From a virus: a DNA stretch of 30,851 bases. This document shows, piece by piece, positions 22,029 to 30,055 of the stretch. How positions within the stretch are numbered: position 1 is the stretch's first letter; every line of letters begins with the position of its first letter. Location of the stretch: IMG/VR virus record IMGVR_UViG_3300001341_000125, positions 1-30,851 of that record; one strand, written 5' to 3'. The position numbers were made by a program, and so were the translations under genes. The notes under the pieces are model-generated. The model was not told the origin of the DNA, did no database searches, and worked only from the letters and a program-made list of their open reading frames with translations.

Positions 22029-22264
22029 TGCGGGTTTCGCCCGTCTATCGGAAACAGATTGAAGGCCTGACGATCACAATGACCGACGTCGTTGTGGCGG
22101 GTCATTGTGCATCTGGCGCGCGGCGTTGGTTTCACGCGCACGGGCTTGATTTTCACGCTTTTATGAATGCCGGGATCAACGCAGTCGAGTTCGTCGAGGC
22201 CGGCGACGATCTTGCGCGGCAGGTTGTCGATCGAAAACTAGAGAGAGCCGCGCACCATGGGTAA
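22028..22264 (+). CDS. Small conserved tail-region protein
   Basis: This 78-residue product is soluble and alpha-helical. The stretch AGHCASGARRWFHAHGLDFH (about 24-43), followed by AFMNAGINAVEF and GDDLARQVV, resembles a small protein family I have seen next to tail genes of rhizobial phages, of unknown function. It overlaps both neighbours (TGATG before, 8 nt after), so it is certainly part of the tail operon. It lies between the two halves of what may be a split tail-tip protein. Confidence 0.62.
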   Translation: MRVSPVYRKQIEGLTITMTDVVVAGHCASGARRWFHAHGLDFHAFMNAGINAVEFVEAGDDLARQVVDRKLERAAHHG

Positions 22265-25022
22265 ATCATCCGCGCGTCAGGAAGTCGCTGAGTATCGGAT
22301 GTCAATCCAGTATGGGATTTGTCAGAACGAAGTCGACGCGATTTATCTGGTTGAGGGGGACGAAAAAACAATTTGGTCGGGGCGCGCTGAGAGTAACCAG
22401 GCCCTGATCATTGATAATGTCGATTTGTTCGGCGGGATCAAAAAAGAAGGCGGCGTACAGGGCGTCATCTTTGTGCGCCTCGGCGGCGCGAGTCAAATTC
22501 TGACGGACTTCGAGGCCGGCAAGTTCGGTCGCACGCCGGCGACAATGTCAGCGTTTCGCGGCGTTTGTACGCTGTTTTTTACTGAGGCTGAAAATAACGT
22601 TGGCGTCAGCGGTTTCTACTGGCGCGCCAATCAACCATTTCTGCCGGAAATTGCAGTCGGCGTCGAATACTATCCGACAAGTCTGCAGGCGGACTATGCG
22701 AAAGTGCCGCGGTTTGGAACGTCGTCTTACCCGACTGAAACGCGCGACTTAATCGCGGACGGCAGTCTTGACGGGTCCGGCCGTCGCGGCGCTTCGGTTT
22801 CAATCTCCGACGCCATCAATAACGGCTATGGCCTGATTGTTCATGCGGATCCATCAGAGAGCATAAATCTAAAACTGGATCTTGACGGAACCTATACCGC
22901 ATGGGGGCCATGGGGGCCGCTGACGCCTGCGAATGAAGGATCTTCGGGCGCCGTAACAAACCTGACAGTCATTCCAGACGACAGCGAGGCCGACGCTTTC
23001 GTCGTGAATGGGAACGGTGTCTTTGCCGGCGCTGCGGCTGCCGCCGCCGCATGGGTTGATCAAGTTCTGACTGGCTATTCGAAGTATCAGCTAGTCATCA
23101 TCGACACGCCGCTTGGTGACAATACGGGCGGGCTTTCGATCATTGTCGATGGTGACGAACAAATATTCGACGCCAATCCGGCGCATATGATTTATGAGGC
23201 GCTGACAAACAAAGTATGGGGCGCTGGCCTTCCATCAACGAACATCGATGTTGCAAACTTTCAAGCCGTATCGCTGACGTTGTTTCAAGAACGACTCGGG
23301 CTGACCGTCAAATGGATCCTTGAAACCTCTATTGAGCAATTCATCAACGAGATCCTTGATCACATTGAGGGCTTGCTTTTTGTCGATCCGACGACAGGGC
23401 TTTTGACGCTTAAGTTGATCCGCGATGACTACACGATCGGTAGCCTCAGAACGGTTGATGAAAACAGTGCACGGCTAATCGCGTTTGAGCGCCCAGTGAC
23501 GGGCGAGCTCGTGAACGAAATTTCGGTGACCTGGACGGATCCGGAAACGGAAAGCGACGGCACGACCCCGCCGATCTATGACGAAGCGCTGATTGCGGAA
23601 CAAGGTTCGGTGGTTTCGGACAGCCGCAATTATTACGCGGTGCGCTCGCGTCAACTGGCGATCAAGCTCGGCTATCGAGAACTATTGGCGGCAGCGTCGC
23701 CGCTCGCTGTCGTCGAACTCGAGCTAGATCGAAAGCATTGGGATATCACGGACGGCGAAGTCATCAACTTTTCGTGGTCAGAGTACGGCGTATCGCAATT
23801 GCTCTTGCGCGTGACCGATTTGGACCGTGGATCGCCCGATGACGCGCCGATCCGCGTCACTCTTGTCGAGGATGTGTTTGGTCAGGATAAAGCCGTTTTT
23901 GAAACGCCGGGCTCAACGAAGCACGTCGTCACTGATGAGGAACCGGAAAACGTTGATTTCTGGAACATCATTACACTGCCGTACTACTTCGTCGCTAACC
24001 TGATTGACGGTTCGATCGCATCGGCAACTGCATATCCGGAAGTGTTCTCAGGCCTGCTAGCGGCTGATGATGGCGCTGACACGTTCTCATATGAACTGTT
24101 ACGCGAACAGACGAACAGTCTCGGCAATCCTGAATTTCAAAGCGTTCAAGACAATTCGATTGTGTCCTATGGAACGCTTGCGGTTGCCTTGGCGCAGGAA
24201 GCAACGTCGACGATTGCCGTCGCGCCGTCATTGACGTCAGGGTCCGGCCTCAAAAACGGATCGTTCTTGATCATCGGGACCGATGACGACGTTCAGGAAA
24301 TTGCGGTTGTCAGCGTCGCCAATCCGGGCGGGTCTGGCGACGACTACACGATCCTGCGCGGCATGCTTGACACAACGCCGAAGGCTTGGCCGATCGGGAC
24401 ACCGTTTTTCATTGTCAATGACACTGACATTTTTGCGGATCCGACTGTCGGATCGGCCGTGGCGACGGTGAAATATAAAGCGAGGACGATCACGTCGCTT
24501 GGCAAACTTGCGGAAGCGTCAGCGACGGAACTGTCGGACACTCTAAATGCGCGGCCTTGGTTGCCGTTACGCCCGGCGAATGTGCAGGTTAACGGCGTCG
24601 GGTTCGGTACGGTCGAAGCGACGCCGGCGTCGTCGCCGTCAACGGTGACGGTGACATGGGCGACGCGCAACCGTCTCACTGAAGACAGCGTTCTGCAGGC
24701 ATGGACGAACGGCGACGTTACCGAAGAAACCGATCAGACGGTGACGGTGCAAATTCTGCGCGAAGACGACCGCACCGTCTTAGCGACGAATGATGATGTT
24801 ACGTCGCCTTACCTTGTCGACAGCGGCGACTATAGCGGCGAAGACAGCATTATCGTTCGCGTTTCAGCGAAGCGAACGCTTGCCGGGTCGGGATCGCCGC
24901 CGACCGTTTTGGAAAGTCTGCAAGCGCACGAAATCACGGTCATCGTTGGCAACGTGCTGCAGGTCCAGTCTGGCGACACTGTCCGTCTACAGAGCGGTGA
25001 AGCAATCGAACTGAACAGTTAA
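22257..25022 (+). CDS. Large tail-tip/baseplate protein (GTA gp15 / host-specificity-like)
   Basis: This 921-residue protein is the central tail-tip protein contacting the cell surface. The start has VAEYRMSIQYGICQNEVDAI and VEGDEKTIWSG, as in large phage tail-tip proteins. Residues ~275-330 include NPAHMIYEALTNKVWG. Residues ~470-530 hold a phage-tail_3-like body: YYAVRSRQLAIKLGYRELLA, then ELELDRKHWDITDGEVINFS. Residues ~775-900 form a fibronectin-III-like beta domain (TVTVTWATRNRLTEDS), and the end is QSGDTVRLQSGEAIELNS. It overlaps the preceding small gene by 8 nt. It lacks the IPV-type N-terminus, which sits in the 77-residue protein at 21795. Receptor specificity probably resides in the C-terminus and the following genes. 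Confidence 0.8.
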   Translation: MGKSSARQEVAEYRMSIQYGICQNEVDAIYLVEGDEKTIWSGRAESNQALIIDNVDLFGGIKKEGGVQGVIFVRLGGASQILTDFEAGKFGRTPATMSAFRGVCTLFFTEAENNVGVSGFYWRANQPFLPEIAVGVEYYPTSLQADYAKVPRFGTSSYPTETRDLIADGSLDGSGRRGASVSISDAINNGYGLIVHADPSESINLKLDLDGTYTAWGPWGPLTPANEGSSGAVTNLTVIPDDSEADAFVVNGNGVFAGAAAAAAAWVDQVLTGYSKYQLVIIDTPLGDNTGGLSIIVDGDEQIFDANPAHMIYEALTNKVWGAGLPSTNIDVANFQAVSLTLFQERLGLTVKWILETSIEQFINEILDHIEGLLFVDPTTGLLTLKLIRDDYTIGSLRTVDENSARLIAFERPVTGELVNEISVTWTDPETESDGTTPPIYDEALIAEQGSVVSDSRNYYAVRSRQLAIKLGYRELLAAASPLAVVELELDRKHWDITDGEVINFSWSEYGVSQLLLRVTDLDRGSPDDAPIRVTLVEDVFGQDKAVFETPGSTKHVVTDEEPENVDFWNIITLPYYFVANLIDGSIASATAYPEVFSGLLAADDGADTFSYELLREQTNSLGNPEFQSVQDNSIVSYGTLAVALAQEATSTIAVAPSLTSGSGLKNGSFLIIGTDDDVQEIAVVSVANPGGSGDDYTILRGMLDTTPKAWPIGTPFFIVNDTDIFADPTVGSAVATVKYKARTITSLGKLAEASATELSDTLNARPWLPLRPANVQVNGVGFGTVEATPASSPSTVTVTWATRNRLTEDSVLQAWTNGDVTEETDQTVTVQILREDDRTVLATNDDVTSPYLVDSGDYSGEDSIIVRVSAKRTLAGSGSPPTVLESLQAHEITVIVGNVLQVQSGDTVRLQSGEAIELNS

Positions 25023-25032
25023 AGGAACGATC

Positions 25033-26430
25033 ATGGCGAAAATTCAGGAAGTGACGCCGCTGGCGGACGTCTATCAGAAAGCGACGGACTTTCTTGTCGG
25101 CGCTCGGCGCACAAACCCCGGTGCGTCGCCGGCGACTTACGGCGACATTCTGATCGACGGCGACAGTCTTGAAAAAGGCCTGCCGGCGTCGGGGCGTTCG
25201 ACGCCGAGTTTGAACGCCCGGTCGCTGACATCAAACAGCGGCACAATGGATTGGTCGACGAGTACAAACGTCAATAGCCTTTTTGACGAAGCCATGGCGT
25301 CGGCCGGTCCAATTGACTTCTGGAGCGCCGCGAATAGCCGTTATGAAATTCCCGCCGGCGTTGATTATGTGATGGTCGGGGTTTCGTTACGCGGCAGTGA
25401 TCTTGATCTTGTAAGGCTTCATCATTTCGACAATGCGTCTCCGCAGACCGAAGAAATTTATACCATCGGTCAGGACGGCGACGCGACGACCGCCATCAGT
25501 CACGGCTATGGGGCGGTGATTATCGCTGCGGTTCAAGAAGGCGATTATTTTGAACTAATGGTTCGATCTAAGGACACGTCGGGAACAATTCTTAACGACG
25601 CACAGTTCTGGATTATCGACCTCACGGGTCTGTTGCCGCCGACAGCCGGCGACGGTGTTAGCGCGAAAGCCCTGTTCAGTCGAACGACAACATTCGCTAT
25701 GGACGGCGACACGGTCATTGAATTCGGGACGACCGTTTACAATGAAACCGGGATCACGGAAAGCAGCGGTGAATTTACAATCCCGGCGAGCCTGAACGGT
25801 AAGCGCATCAAGATCACCGCGTTTTCGCGCCCTGACAGCAATTTCGCAGCGTCATCAAATCAGTTCCTTGCGATCGAAAAGGACGTCGGCGGTTCGCCCG
25901 TCTCATGGTCGTCGACATATGACGGCGTCGGGCTGACGCACAGCGCGCAGGATGATGCGACGCCGGGGATCAAGGCGCAGACGGCATGGATAACCGTTGC
26001 AACTGGCGACAAGTTTCGCGTTCGCGAACAGTCCGATGACGTCTCTTACAATCTGTCGGCGTCGGTTTGGGTCTCGTTTGAAGTTGAGGCCGACCGATCA
26101 GCGTTTACGATCCGCGAAGCGACAACGGCGTCGGACACGCTTTCCCTTCAAGACGCGAACAACGCTGTTCTGGCGAACTACACGGGATCACCGGCCGGCC
26201 AGACCATCAACATTCCGTTGAACTCGTCAGTCGCGTTCCCGATCGGGACCGTGATCAACATCACGGCTAAGACGTCTCAGACGGTGACGATCGATGCGGC
26301 GACAGGCGTGACCATGAACGGCGTTAGCGGCGGTTCTGGCGACTTGTCCGGTCAGTATGAAGGCGTCTCGCTGATGATGGTTGCCGCTGACGAATGGATT
26401 GCGCAGGGCTCAATCGGGACGATTTCATAA
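25033..26430 (+). CDS. Tail fibre/appendage protein with jelly-roll-like modules
   Basis: This 465-residue protein starts with ATG behind AAAGGAA. The N-terminal ~60 residues likely dock to the tail tip. Two beta-rich modules follow: about 100-205 (RYEIPAGVDYVMVGVSLRGS) and about 225-360 (EFTIPASLNGKRIKITAFSR), the pattern of C1q/TNF-like jelly rolls. The last ~100 residues (STVAFPIGT-type turn at SSVAFPIGTVINITAKTS, then TIDAATGVTMNGVSGG) form a C-terminal cap seen in many phage fibres. No catalytic residues are visible. It is likely a receptor-binding or glycan-binding appendage. Stop/start TAATG with the next gene. Confidence 0.72.
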   Translation: MAKIQEVTPLADVYQKATDFLVGARRTNPGASPATYGDILIDGDSLEKGLPASGRSTPSLNARSLTSNSGTMDWSTSTNVNSLFDEAMASAGPIDFWSAANSRYEIPAGVDYVMVGVSLRGSDLDLVRLHHFDNASPQTEEIYTIGQDGDATTAISHGYGAVIIAAVQEGDYFELMVRSKDTSGTILNDAQFWIIDLTGLLPPTAGDGVSAKALFSRTTTFAMDGDTVIEFGTTVYNETGITESSGEFTIPASLNGKRIKITAFSRPDSNFAASSNQFLAIEKDVGGSPVSWSSTYDGVGLTHSAQDDATPGIKAQTAWITVATGDKFRVREQSDDVSYNLSASVWVSFEVEADRSAFTIREATTASDTLSLQDANNAVLANYTGSPAGQTINIPLNSSVAFPIGTVINITAKTSQTVTIDAATGVTMNGVSGGSGDLSGQYEGVSLMMVAADEWIAQGSIGTIS

Positions 26431-27914
26431 TGCAACAGGCTGCAAGCGTTGCTCTTTTGCATCGACACGGGGCCTTGTCAGGTCTCGGCAATGTCGATCC
26501 GCTTTGGGATAAAGTGCAACTTTATATCGATGCGGAAAGCGGAACGATCGGCAACGCCGATGCTGAAGACATTTCGGGCTATAAGCGCGAAATAACCTAT
26601 GGCGCTGGCGTCACGGTTGAAGACACGTCAGGGCTTGGCGTCGGCTTCAATAAGGGCATTCAGTTTTCGACCGGCGAAGACATTTTCGTCTATGGCTTCA
26701 ACGGCGGTCTGTGGCCTGAAGACGGCGAAGCGTTTCTTGCGGAATACACATTCTATACGACGACGACGCCGGCGTCGGCGAACGTCGAAATGGGAATGTA
26801 CAACACGTCAAAGTCGGATCGGTCATGGCAATGCCGTGACGACGGGTCTGGCAAAATGGTCGTCGACCTTTCGACCAACGGAACCGGATCGACGCATCAA
26901 ATGAATGACGGCGGTTCTGGCGACGCCGACTTTTCGCAAAACACGCTGCATGAAGCGGCGTTCGGTCATGACGGGTCCGGCAACTGGTACGCATGGCTTG
27001 ACGGCGTGCGGTATGACACGGGCGCGGAAACCAACGTTCGCAAGGCGTTTGACGAATTTCGAATGCGCGTCGAAAGCGGTTATTTGTTCCGGGCGCGGAT
27101 CACGAAAGGGACAGGCGCGCTTCGTTATGGAACGTCGGACTATACGGCGTTTGGCGTCTGGATGAAGACGGGCGTTTTCCCGGCGGCGAGCGACTTCAAT
27201 TCGAACGTCATTTTCCTGTTCAACGGCGACGGGACCGAAGACGGTCAGGACGCTATCGATCATTCGAATGTCGGGCGGACGATCAGCTATTCCGACGCTG
27301 CGGTTGTTCTGAAAGCCGCAAAGGCAATTCCGGGGCTGTGGGCGAACGCAGGCCTGCGCGGTCTGGAACTGCCGCAGGGCGGCGGGAATATCAACGTTCC
27401 CGATGCGAACGATTTGTCGCCGGGCGTCACCGGCGCGATGACGATCTTTGTGCGGTTCAAATATGACGCCGTCGTTAATGGCGGAACGTCGAACATCATT
27501 CTGAAATGGTTTCACGCCAGCACAAATGAACGCGAATATGCGTTTCAGATCAGGGACGATCAGGGCGGGGGCGCGCGGGCGCCGTTTCAGACATGGTCGA
27601 CGGACGGAACAAGTTCGGCCGGGTCCAGCAAGGCCGGTTCAAACTACACGCTTGTCGTCGGGCGCTGGTATGAACTCGCATTCGTGTTCCGGTCAGGGGA
27701 AATCGCCACAAAACTGAACGGCTCTGAAGTGCTGTCGGACAGCGAGACGATTTCCAACATGAACAATGAGGGCGCGCCACTAACGTTCGGCGGTTTCACG
27801 TCGTCGGGTTCGCCGAATGACGATCTTGTCATTCAGGAAATCAGGATCGAAACGGGCGACGTCACCGGGTCTGGCGACTATGCGCCGAGCGATCGACCTT
27901 GGGCGACGAGCTGA
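26430..27914 (+). CDS. Tail adhesin with two LamG/concanavalin A-like domains
   Basis: This 494-residue product starts at ATG 26430 (TAATG overlap) rather than at the upstream reading from 26394. Residues ~25-240 form one LamG-like domain (VQLYIDAESGT, GSGNWYAWLDGVRYDTGAE). Residues ~265-485 form a second (FLFNGDGTEDGQDAIDHS, AMTIFVRFKYDA, TLVVGRWYELAFVFRSGEIA, ATKLNGSEVL). Each ends in a strand-rich Gly/Ser stretch. Such folds bind carbohydrates, so this is probably a polysaccharide-recognising adhesin at the tail tip. No signal peptide is present, as expected for a virion part. An endolysin follows 11 nt downstream. Confidence 0.72.
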   Translation: MQQAASVALLHRHGALSGLGNVDPLWDKVQLYIDAESGTIGNADAEDISGYKREITYGAGVTVEDTSGLGVGFNKGIQFSTGEDIFVYGFNGGLWPEDGEAFLAEYTFYTTTTPASANVEMGMYNTSKSDRSWQCRDDGSGKMVVDLSTNGTGSTHQMNDGGSGDADFSQNTLHEAAFGHDGSGNWYAWLDGVRYDTGAETNVRKAFDEFRMRVESGYLFRARITKGTGALRYGTSDYTAFGVWMKTGVFPAASDFNSNVIFLFNGDGTEDGQDAIDHSNVGRTISYSDAAVVLKAAKAIPGLWANAGLRGLELPQGGGNINVPDANDLSPGVTGAMTIFVRFKYDAVVNGGTSNIILKWFHASTNEREYAFQIRDDQGGGARAPFQTWSTDGTSSAGSSKAGSNYTLVVGRWYELAFVFRSGEIATKLNGSEVLSDSETISNMNNEGAPLTFGGFTSSGSPNDDLVIQEIRIETGDVTGSGDYAPSDRPWATS

Positions 27915-27925
27915 CAGAGGCAGTC

Positions 27926-28507
27926 ATGAAAACATCACCGAAGGGTCGCGACTTCATCAAGCGCTTTGAGGGTTTCGAGCCTGACGCGTACCAGGACATC
28001 GCCGGCGTTTGGACGATCGGTTACGGGCATACAAGCGCGGAGTTTGCGTTCCCTGGCGCCGTTGTATCAAAGGCCCTCGCCGAGCAACTGCTTAAGCGAG
28101 ATCTTGCGCCGCTCGATGAGTTTTTGAGCTCTTTGTTCGATGATCGCCTCATGCAGTACGAGCATGACGCCTGCGCCAGCTTTCTATTTAACGTTGGTCA
28201 AAATGCATTTCGCGCCGACATTAACCCGAACACGTCACAGCGCGCGTTGTTGGTTTCCGAAGCGCTGGAGACCGCAGGGGATCGATGCTTGGCGGACCGT
28301 TCGATTGTCACACGCCCGCTCGCGGATGCATTTTTGTGGTGGGACAAAGCAACCGTCAACGGTCTGAAAACCCGCGTCCCCGGACTGACGCGTCGGCGCA
28401 TCGAGGAGGCGGAACTCCTCCTCTATGCCGATTACGAACTTGTCGACGATGGCGTCGTGAATGCGCCGAGTCTGAAAGAGCTGATGCACGACATCGTCGC
28501 GGCATGA
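27926..28507 (+). CDS. Endolysin, GH24 lysozyme (T4/R-type muramidase)
   Basis: This 193-residue muramidase cleaves the peptidoglycan sugar backbone. The catalytic triad spacing of the family is exact: Glu15 in KRFEGF, Asp24 in AYQDIAG, Thr30 in VWTIGYGH (E-x8-D-x5-T). The later CASFLFNVGQNAF and LPG-like TRVPGLTRRRIEEAELL segments match GH24. There is no signal or SAR anchor, so export needs a holin. A purine-rich CAGAGG precedes ATG 27926; the longer frame from 27899 begins inside the previous gene. It begins the lysis module. Confidence 0.92.
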   Translation: MKTSPKGRDFIKRFEGFEPDAYQDIAGVWTIGYGHTSAEFAFPGAVVSKALAEQLLKRDLAPLDEFLSSLFDDRLMQYEHDACASFLFNVGQNAFRADINPNTSQRALLVSEALETAGDRCLADRSIVTRPLADAFLWWDKATVNGLKTRVPGLTRRRIEEAELLLYADYELVDDGVVNAPSLKELMHDIVAA

Positions 28508-28530
28508 TTTATCAGTAACCGGAGTTTCCA

Positions 28531-28950
28531 ATGATTTCTCGACTGTTGACCGCCGAGGCTGTTCTCGGCGTGCAAGCGATCTCGGCCGGTGCGGCCGCGG
28601 GCGTTGCGCAAGTGGCAATTGATGGCGCGCATGTCTCGCCTTGGGTGATTTACGCCGCCGTTCTCGGGGCAGTCGCCGGCGGCATGATTACGGCGCGCGA
28701 TGCGTTCGATCGTGACAATCAACGCCCTGTAGCGATCATTGCGCTGTTCGCCGGTGTTTCGACTTTCCTTGGGGCGACATGCGGAATTTTCATGTCGGAA
28801 TTTTTCGCATCGGTCGTTGAATGGCTTAGCGGTCGCTCTCTCGCGGGCGCGCAAGCATTTGGTGCTGTCTTTATTGCGGTGACGGCCGAGCAATTCGTCG
28901 GAGGGGTTTTGAAGTCCTTTCTCAACCGTATCGGAGGCGGCAATGCTTGA
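28531..28950 (+). CDS. Holin-like membrane protein, about four transmembrane segments
   Basis: A GGAG at 28521-28524 serves ATG 28531. The 139-residue product has hydrophobic stretches at about 10-30, 36-55, 66-92 and 106-128, with few charges between and a basic end. The first loops are short. Directly after an endolysin lacking a signal peptide, a multi-pass small membrane protein is best read as a holin that times lysis by permeabilising the inner membrane. I cannot name a holin family. The next gene overlaps by 8 nt. Confidence 0.6.
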   Translation: MISRLLTAEAVLGVQAISAGAAAGVAQVAIDGAHVSPWVIYAAVLGAVAGGMITARDAFDRDNQRPVAIIALFAGVSTFLGATCGIFMSEFFASVVEWLSGRSLAGAQAFGAVFIAVTAEQFVGGVLKSFLNRIGGGNA

Positions 28951-29275
28951 CGCTATCAACTTCATTCTTGTTCTCGCTGCGCTTTGCGCAAGCGTCGGTT
29001 TAATTCTGCAAATTGCGGCGTGTCAGAGGCCGTTTCGCCATGTCTGGGAGCGATATCTTGGTCTCCTCGCGACGGCGTTTTTTGCTTTCGTTTCGTTGAA
29101 CACGCTGACGCAAATCGCTGCGGATCAATATTCGGTGACACCGCAGACGATCGCGAACTGGATCGCTGCGTTGATCTTACTCTCGTTGCTTTGGGCGGTT
29201 CTCGGCCGATTTGAAAAGTACGTCGATACGGTCGGCCGTAAGTCGTCCATCTTTACTGATTTCCAGAAGAAATAA
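28943..29275 (+). CDS. Second small membrane protein of the lysis module
   Basis: This is a 110-residue protein with three likely membrane segments: about 6-26 (FILVLAALCASVGLILQIAA), 40-60 (YLGLLATAFFAFVSLNTL) and 72-88 (NWIAALILLSLLWAVLG), followed by a charged Lys-rich tail. A GGAGG sits about 5 nt before the ATG, inside the previous gene, so the two are coupled. Candidate roles are antiholin or accessory holin. The family is unrecognised. Two hairpins follow within 100 nt of the stop. Confidence 0.58.
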   Translation: MLDAINFILVLAALCASVGLILQIAACQRPFRHVWERYLGLLATAFFAFVSLNTLTQIAADQYSVTPQTIANWIAALILLSLLWAVLGRFEKYVDTVGRKSSIFTDFQKK

Positions 29276-29290
29276 GTTTCACGGATCCAT

Positions 29291-29321
29291 CGGGCGGGTT
29301 TTTGTTTTTCTTTACCGCCCG
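29291..29321 (+). terminator. Perfect 7-bp hairpin with a pyrimidine-rich loop
   Basis: CGGGCGG (29291-29297) pairs with CCGCCCG (29315-29321) around a 17-nt loop that is almost all T. On the plus strand the T-tract is in the loop, not after the stem, so it is not a standard intrinsic terminator. It could be half of a tandem terminator with the next hairpin, or a protein/RNA-binding element. Confidence 0.45.
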
Positions 29322-29335
29322 CGGACTGAATTTTT

Positions 29336-29370
29336 GCCGTCGCCGTCCAGGATCCGGGCGGCGGCTTTTT
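29336..29370 (+). terminator. Intrinsic terminator inside the lysis module
   Basis: GCCGTCGCC (29336-29344) pairs with GGCGGCGGC (29357-29365, one G-T pair) and is followed by TTTTT. This is a regular rho-independent terminator, 20 nt before the ATG of the next gene. It implies that downstream genes are transcribed at a lower level or from a separate or antiterminated transcript. Confidence 0.72.
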
Positions 29371-29389
29371 CATGTATGGAGGGACGAAA

Positions 29390-29629
29390 ATGTCCAAAGT
29401 AGTAGGCGCGCTCGCTAAGAGCTTTTATGCGGTCGGCGAGGGTATCATCGACGACACGATCGAAGACAACGCCTATGCCGCTGGCAAACTTGCTGCAGAA
29501 AAGGCCGCGTCAAGCGAAACTGATTGGGACGATGAGGCCCTCGAAAAATCTGCAATCGCCGGCGCCGCATACGCCCGCGGCGTTCGCGAAACGCAAGCGC
29601 AACTGCGCGGCCAACCGGCGAGCGCTTAA
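29390..29629 (+). CDS. Hypothetical small acidic protein
   Basis: The 79-residue product starts at ATG 29390 with GGAGGGA at 29378-29384, an excellent ribosome site right after the terminator. It is helical and Ala-rich with many acidic residues (EGIIDDTIEDNAYAAGKLAA, SETDWDDEALEKSA). There is no membrane segment or Cys, and I recognise no family. Its stop overlaps the next ATG (TAATG), tying it to the spanin-like genes. Confidence 0.62.
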   Translation: MSKVVGALAKSFYAVGEGIIDDTIEDNAYAAGKLAAEKAASSETDWDDEALEKSAIAGAAYARGVRETQAQLRGQPASA

Positions 29630-29820
29630 TGCCGTGGGGCGTTGTCGCCTCGCTGATCATTAAAATCGTCAAATGGCATCTCACGAGAAAAGACCAGGGG
29701 CGCATTCAGCTCCTGGTCGCTCATTCCCGTGACATTGAAAAGGCGTCTGAGGATGAAATTAAGCGAGCAAATGAAGCCCGTCGCACTGTTGATGGCGACG
29801 ATGATGCTGGCTGGATGTAG
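29629..29820 (+). CDS. Putative inner-membrane spanin (Rz-like)
   Basis: This 63-residue product has an N-terminal hydrophobic anchor (PWGVVASLIIKIVKWHL) followed by a highly charged helix (RDIEKASEDEIKRANEARR), ending in acidic residues. The lipoprotein gene at 29771 starts inside it in another frame, the arrangement of Rz/Rz1 spanin pairs that fuse inner and outer membranes at the end of lysis. The protein is short for a type that must span the periplasm (Rz has ~150 residues), so the assignment is by architecture and position. TAATG start overlap with the previous gene. Confidence 0.5.
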   Translation: MPWGVVASLIIKIVKWHLTRKDQGRIQLLVAHSRDIEKASEDEIKRANEARRTVDGDDDAGWM

Positions 29821-30055
29821 CAGCGTTCAAGGATTTGCGCAGTCGGTTGGACTGTGCCCGGATCCTGAACTTGTTATTGCGCCATCCACCTATTGTCAGT
29901 ACGAGCCCATCGAGGCTCGCCTGGCGGATCCGGCCGCTGTGCCGGGCACGCCCGAATTTGAAGCATTTAAAGTGCGCGTCCGCGCGGCGCTCGGTGACGA
30001 AAACACCGAACGTCTCCGCGGTAACAACGCCGTTTATCAGGAACTTTGCCAGTGA
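29771..30055 (+). CDS. Putative outer-membrane spanin lipoprotein (Rz1-like)
   Basis: This 94-residue protein opens with a short signal peptide and a lipobox ending MMLAGC (Cys16), the site for lipidation by signal peptidase II. The mature part starts CSSVQGFAQSVGLCPDPE and holds three further cysteines and proline-rich text. ATG 29771 has AAGCGAG 4 nt upstream; ATG 29753 would add six residues. It overlaps the inner spanin-like gene by 50 nt in another frame. It sits last in the lysis set and overlaps the next gene in GTGA. A plain phage lipoprotein is the alternative. Confidence 0.62.
   Translation: MKPVALLMATMMLAGCSSVQGFAQSVGLCPDPELVIAPSTYCQYEPIEARLADPAAVPGTPEFEAFKVRVRAALGDENTERLRGNNAVYQELCQ

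Noticed and set aside
16171-25022. Gene transfer agent rather than a phage
   Set aside because: The tail genes look GTA-like, but the window also has a replication initiator with origin, a P27 small terminase with HNH, a sugar cassette and lysis genes, which fit a self-replicating phage.
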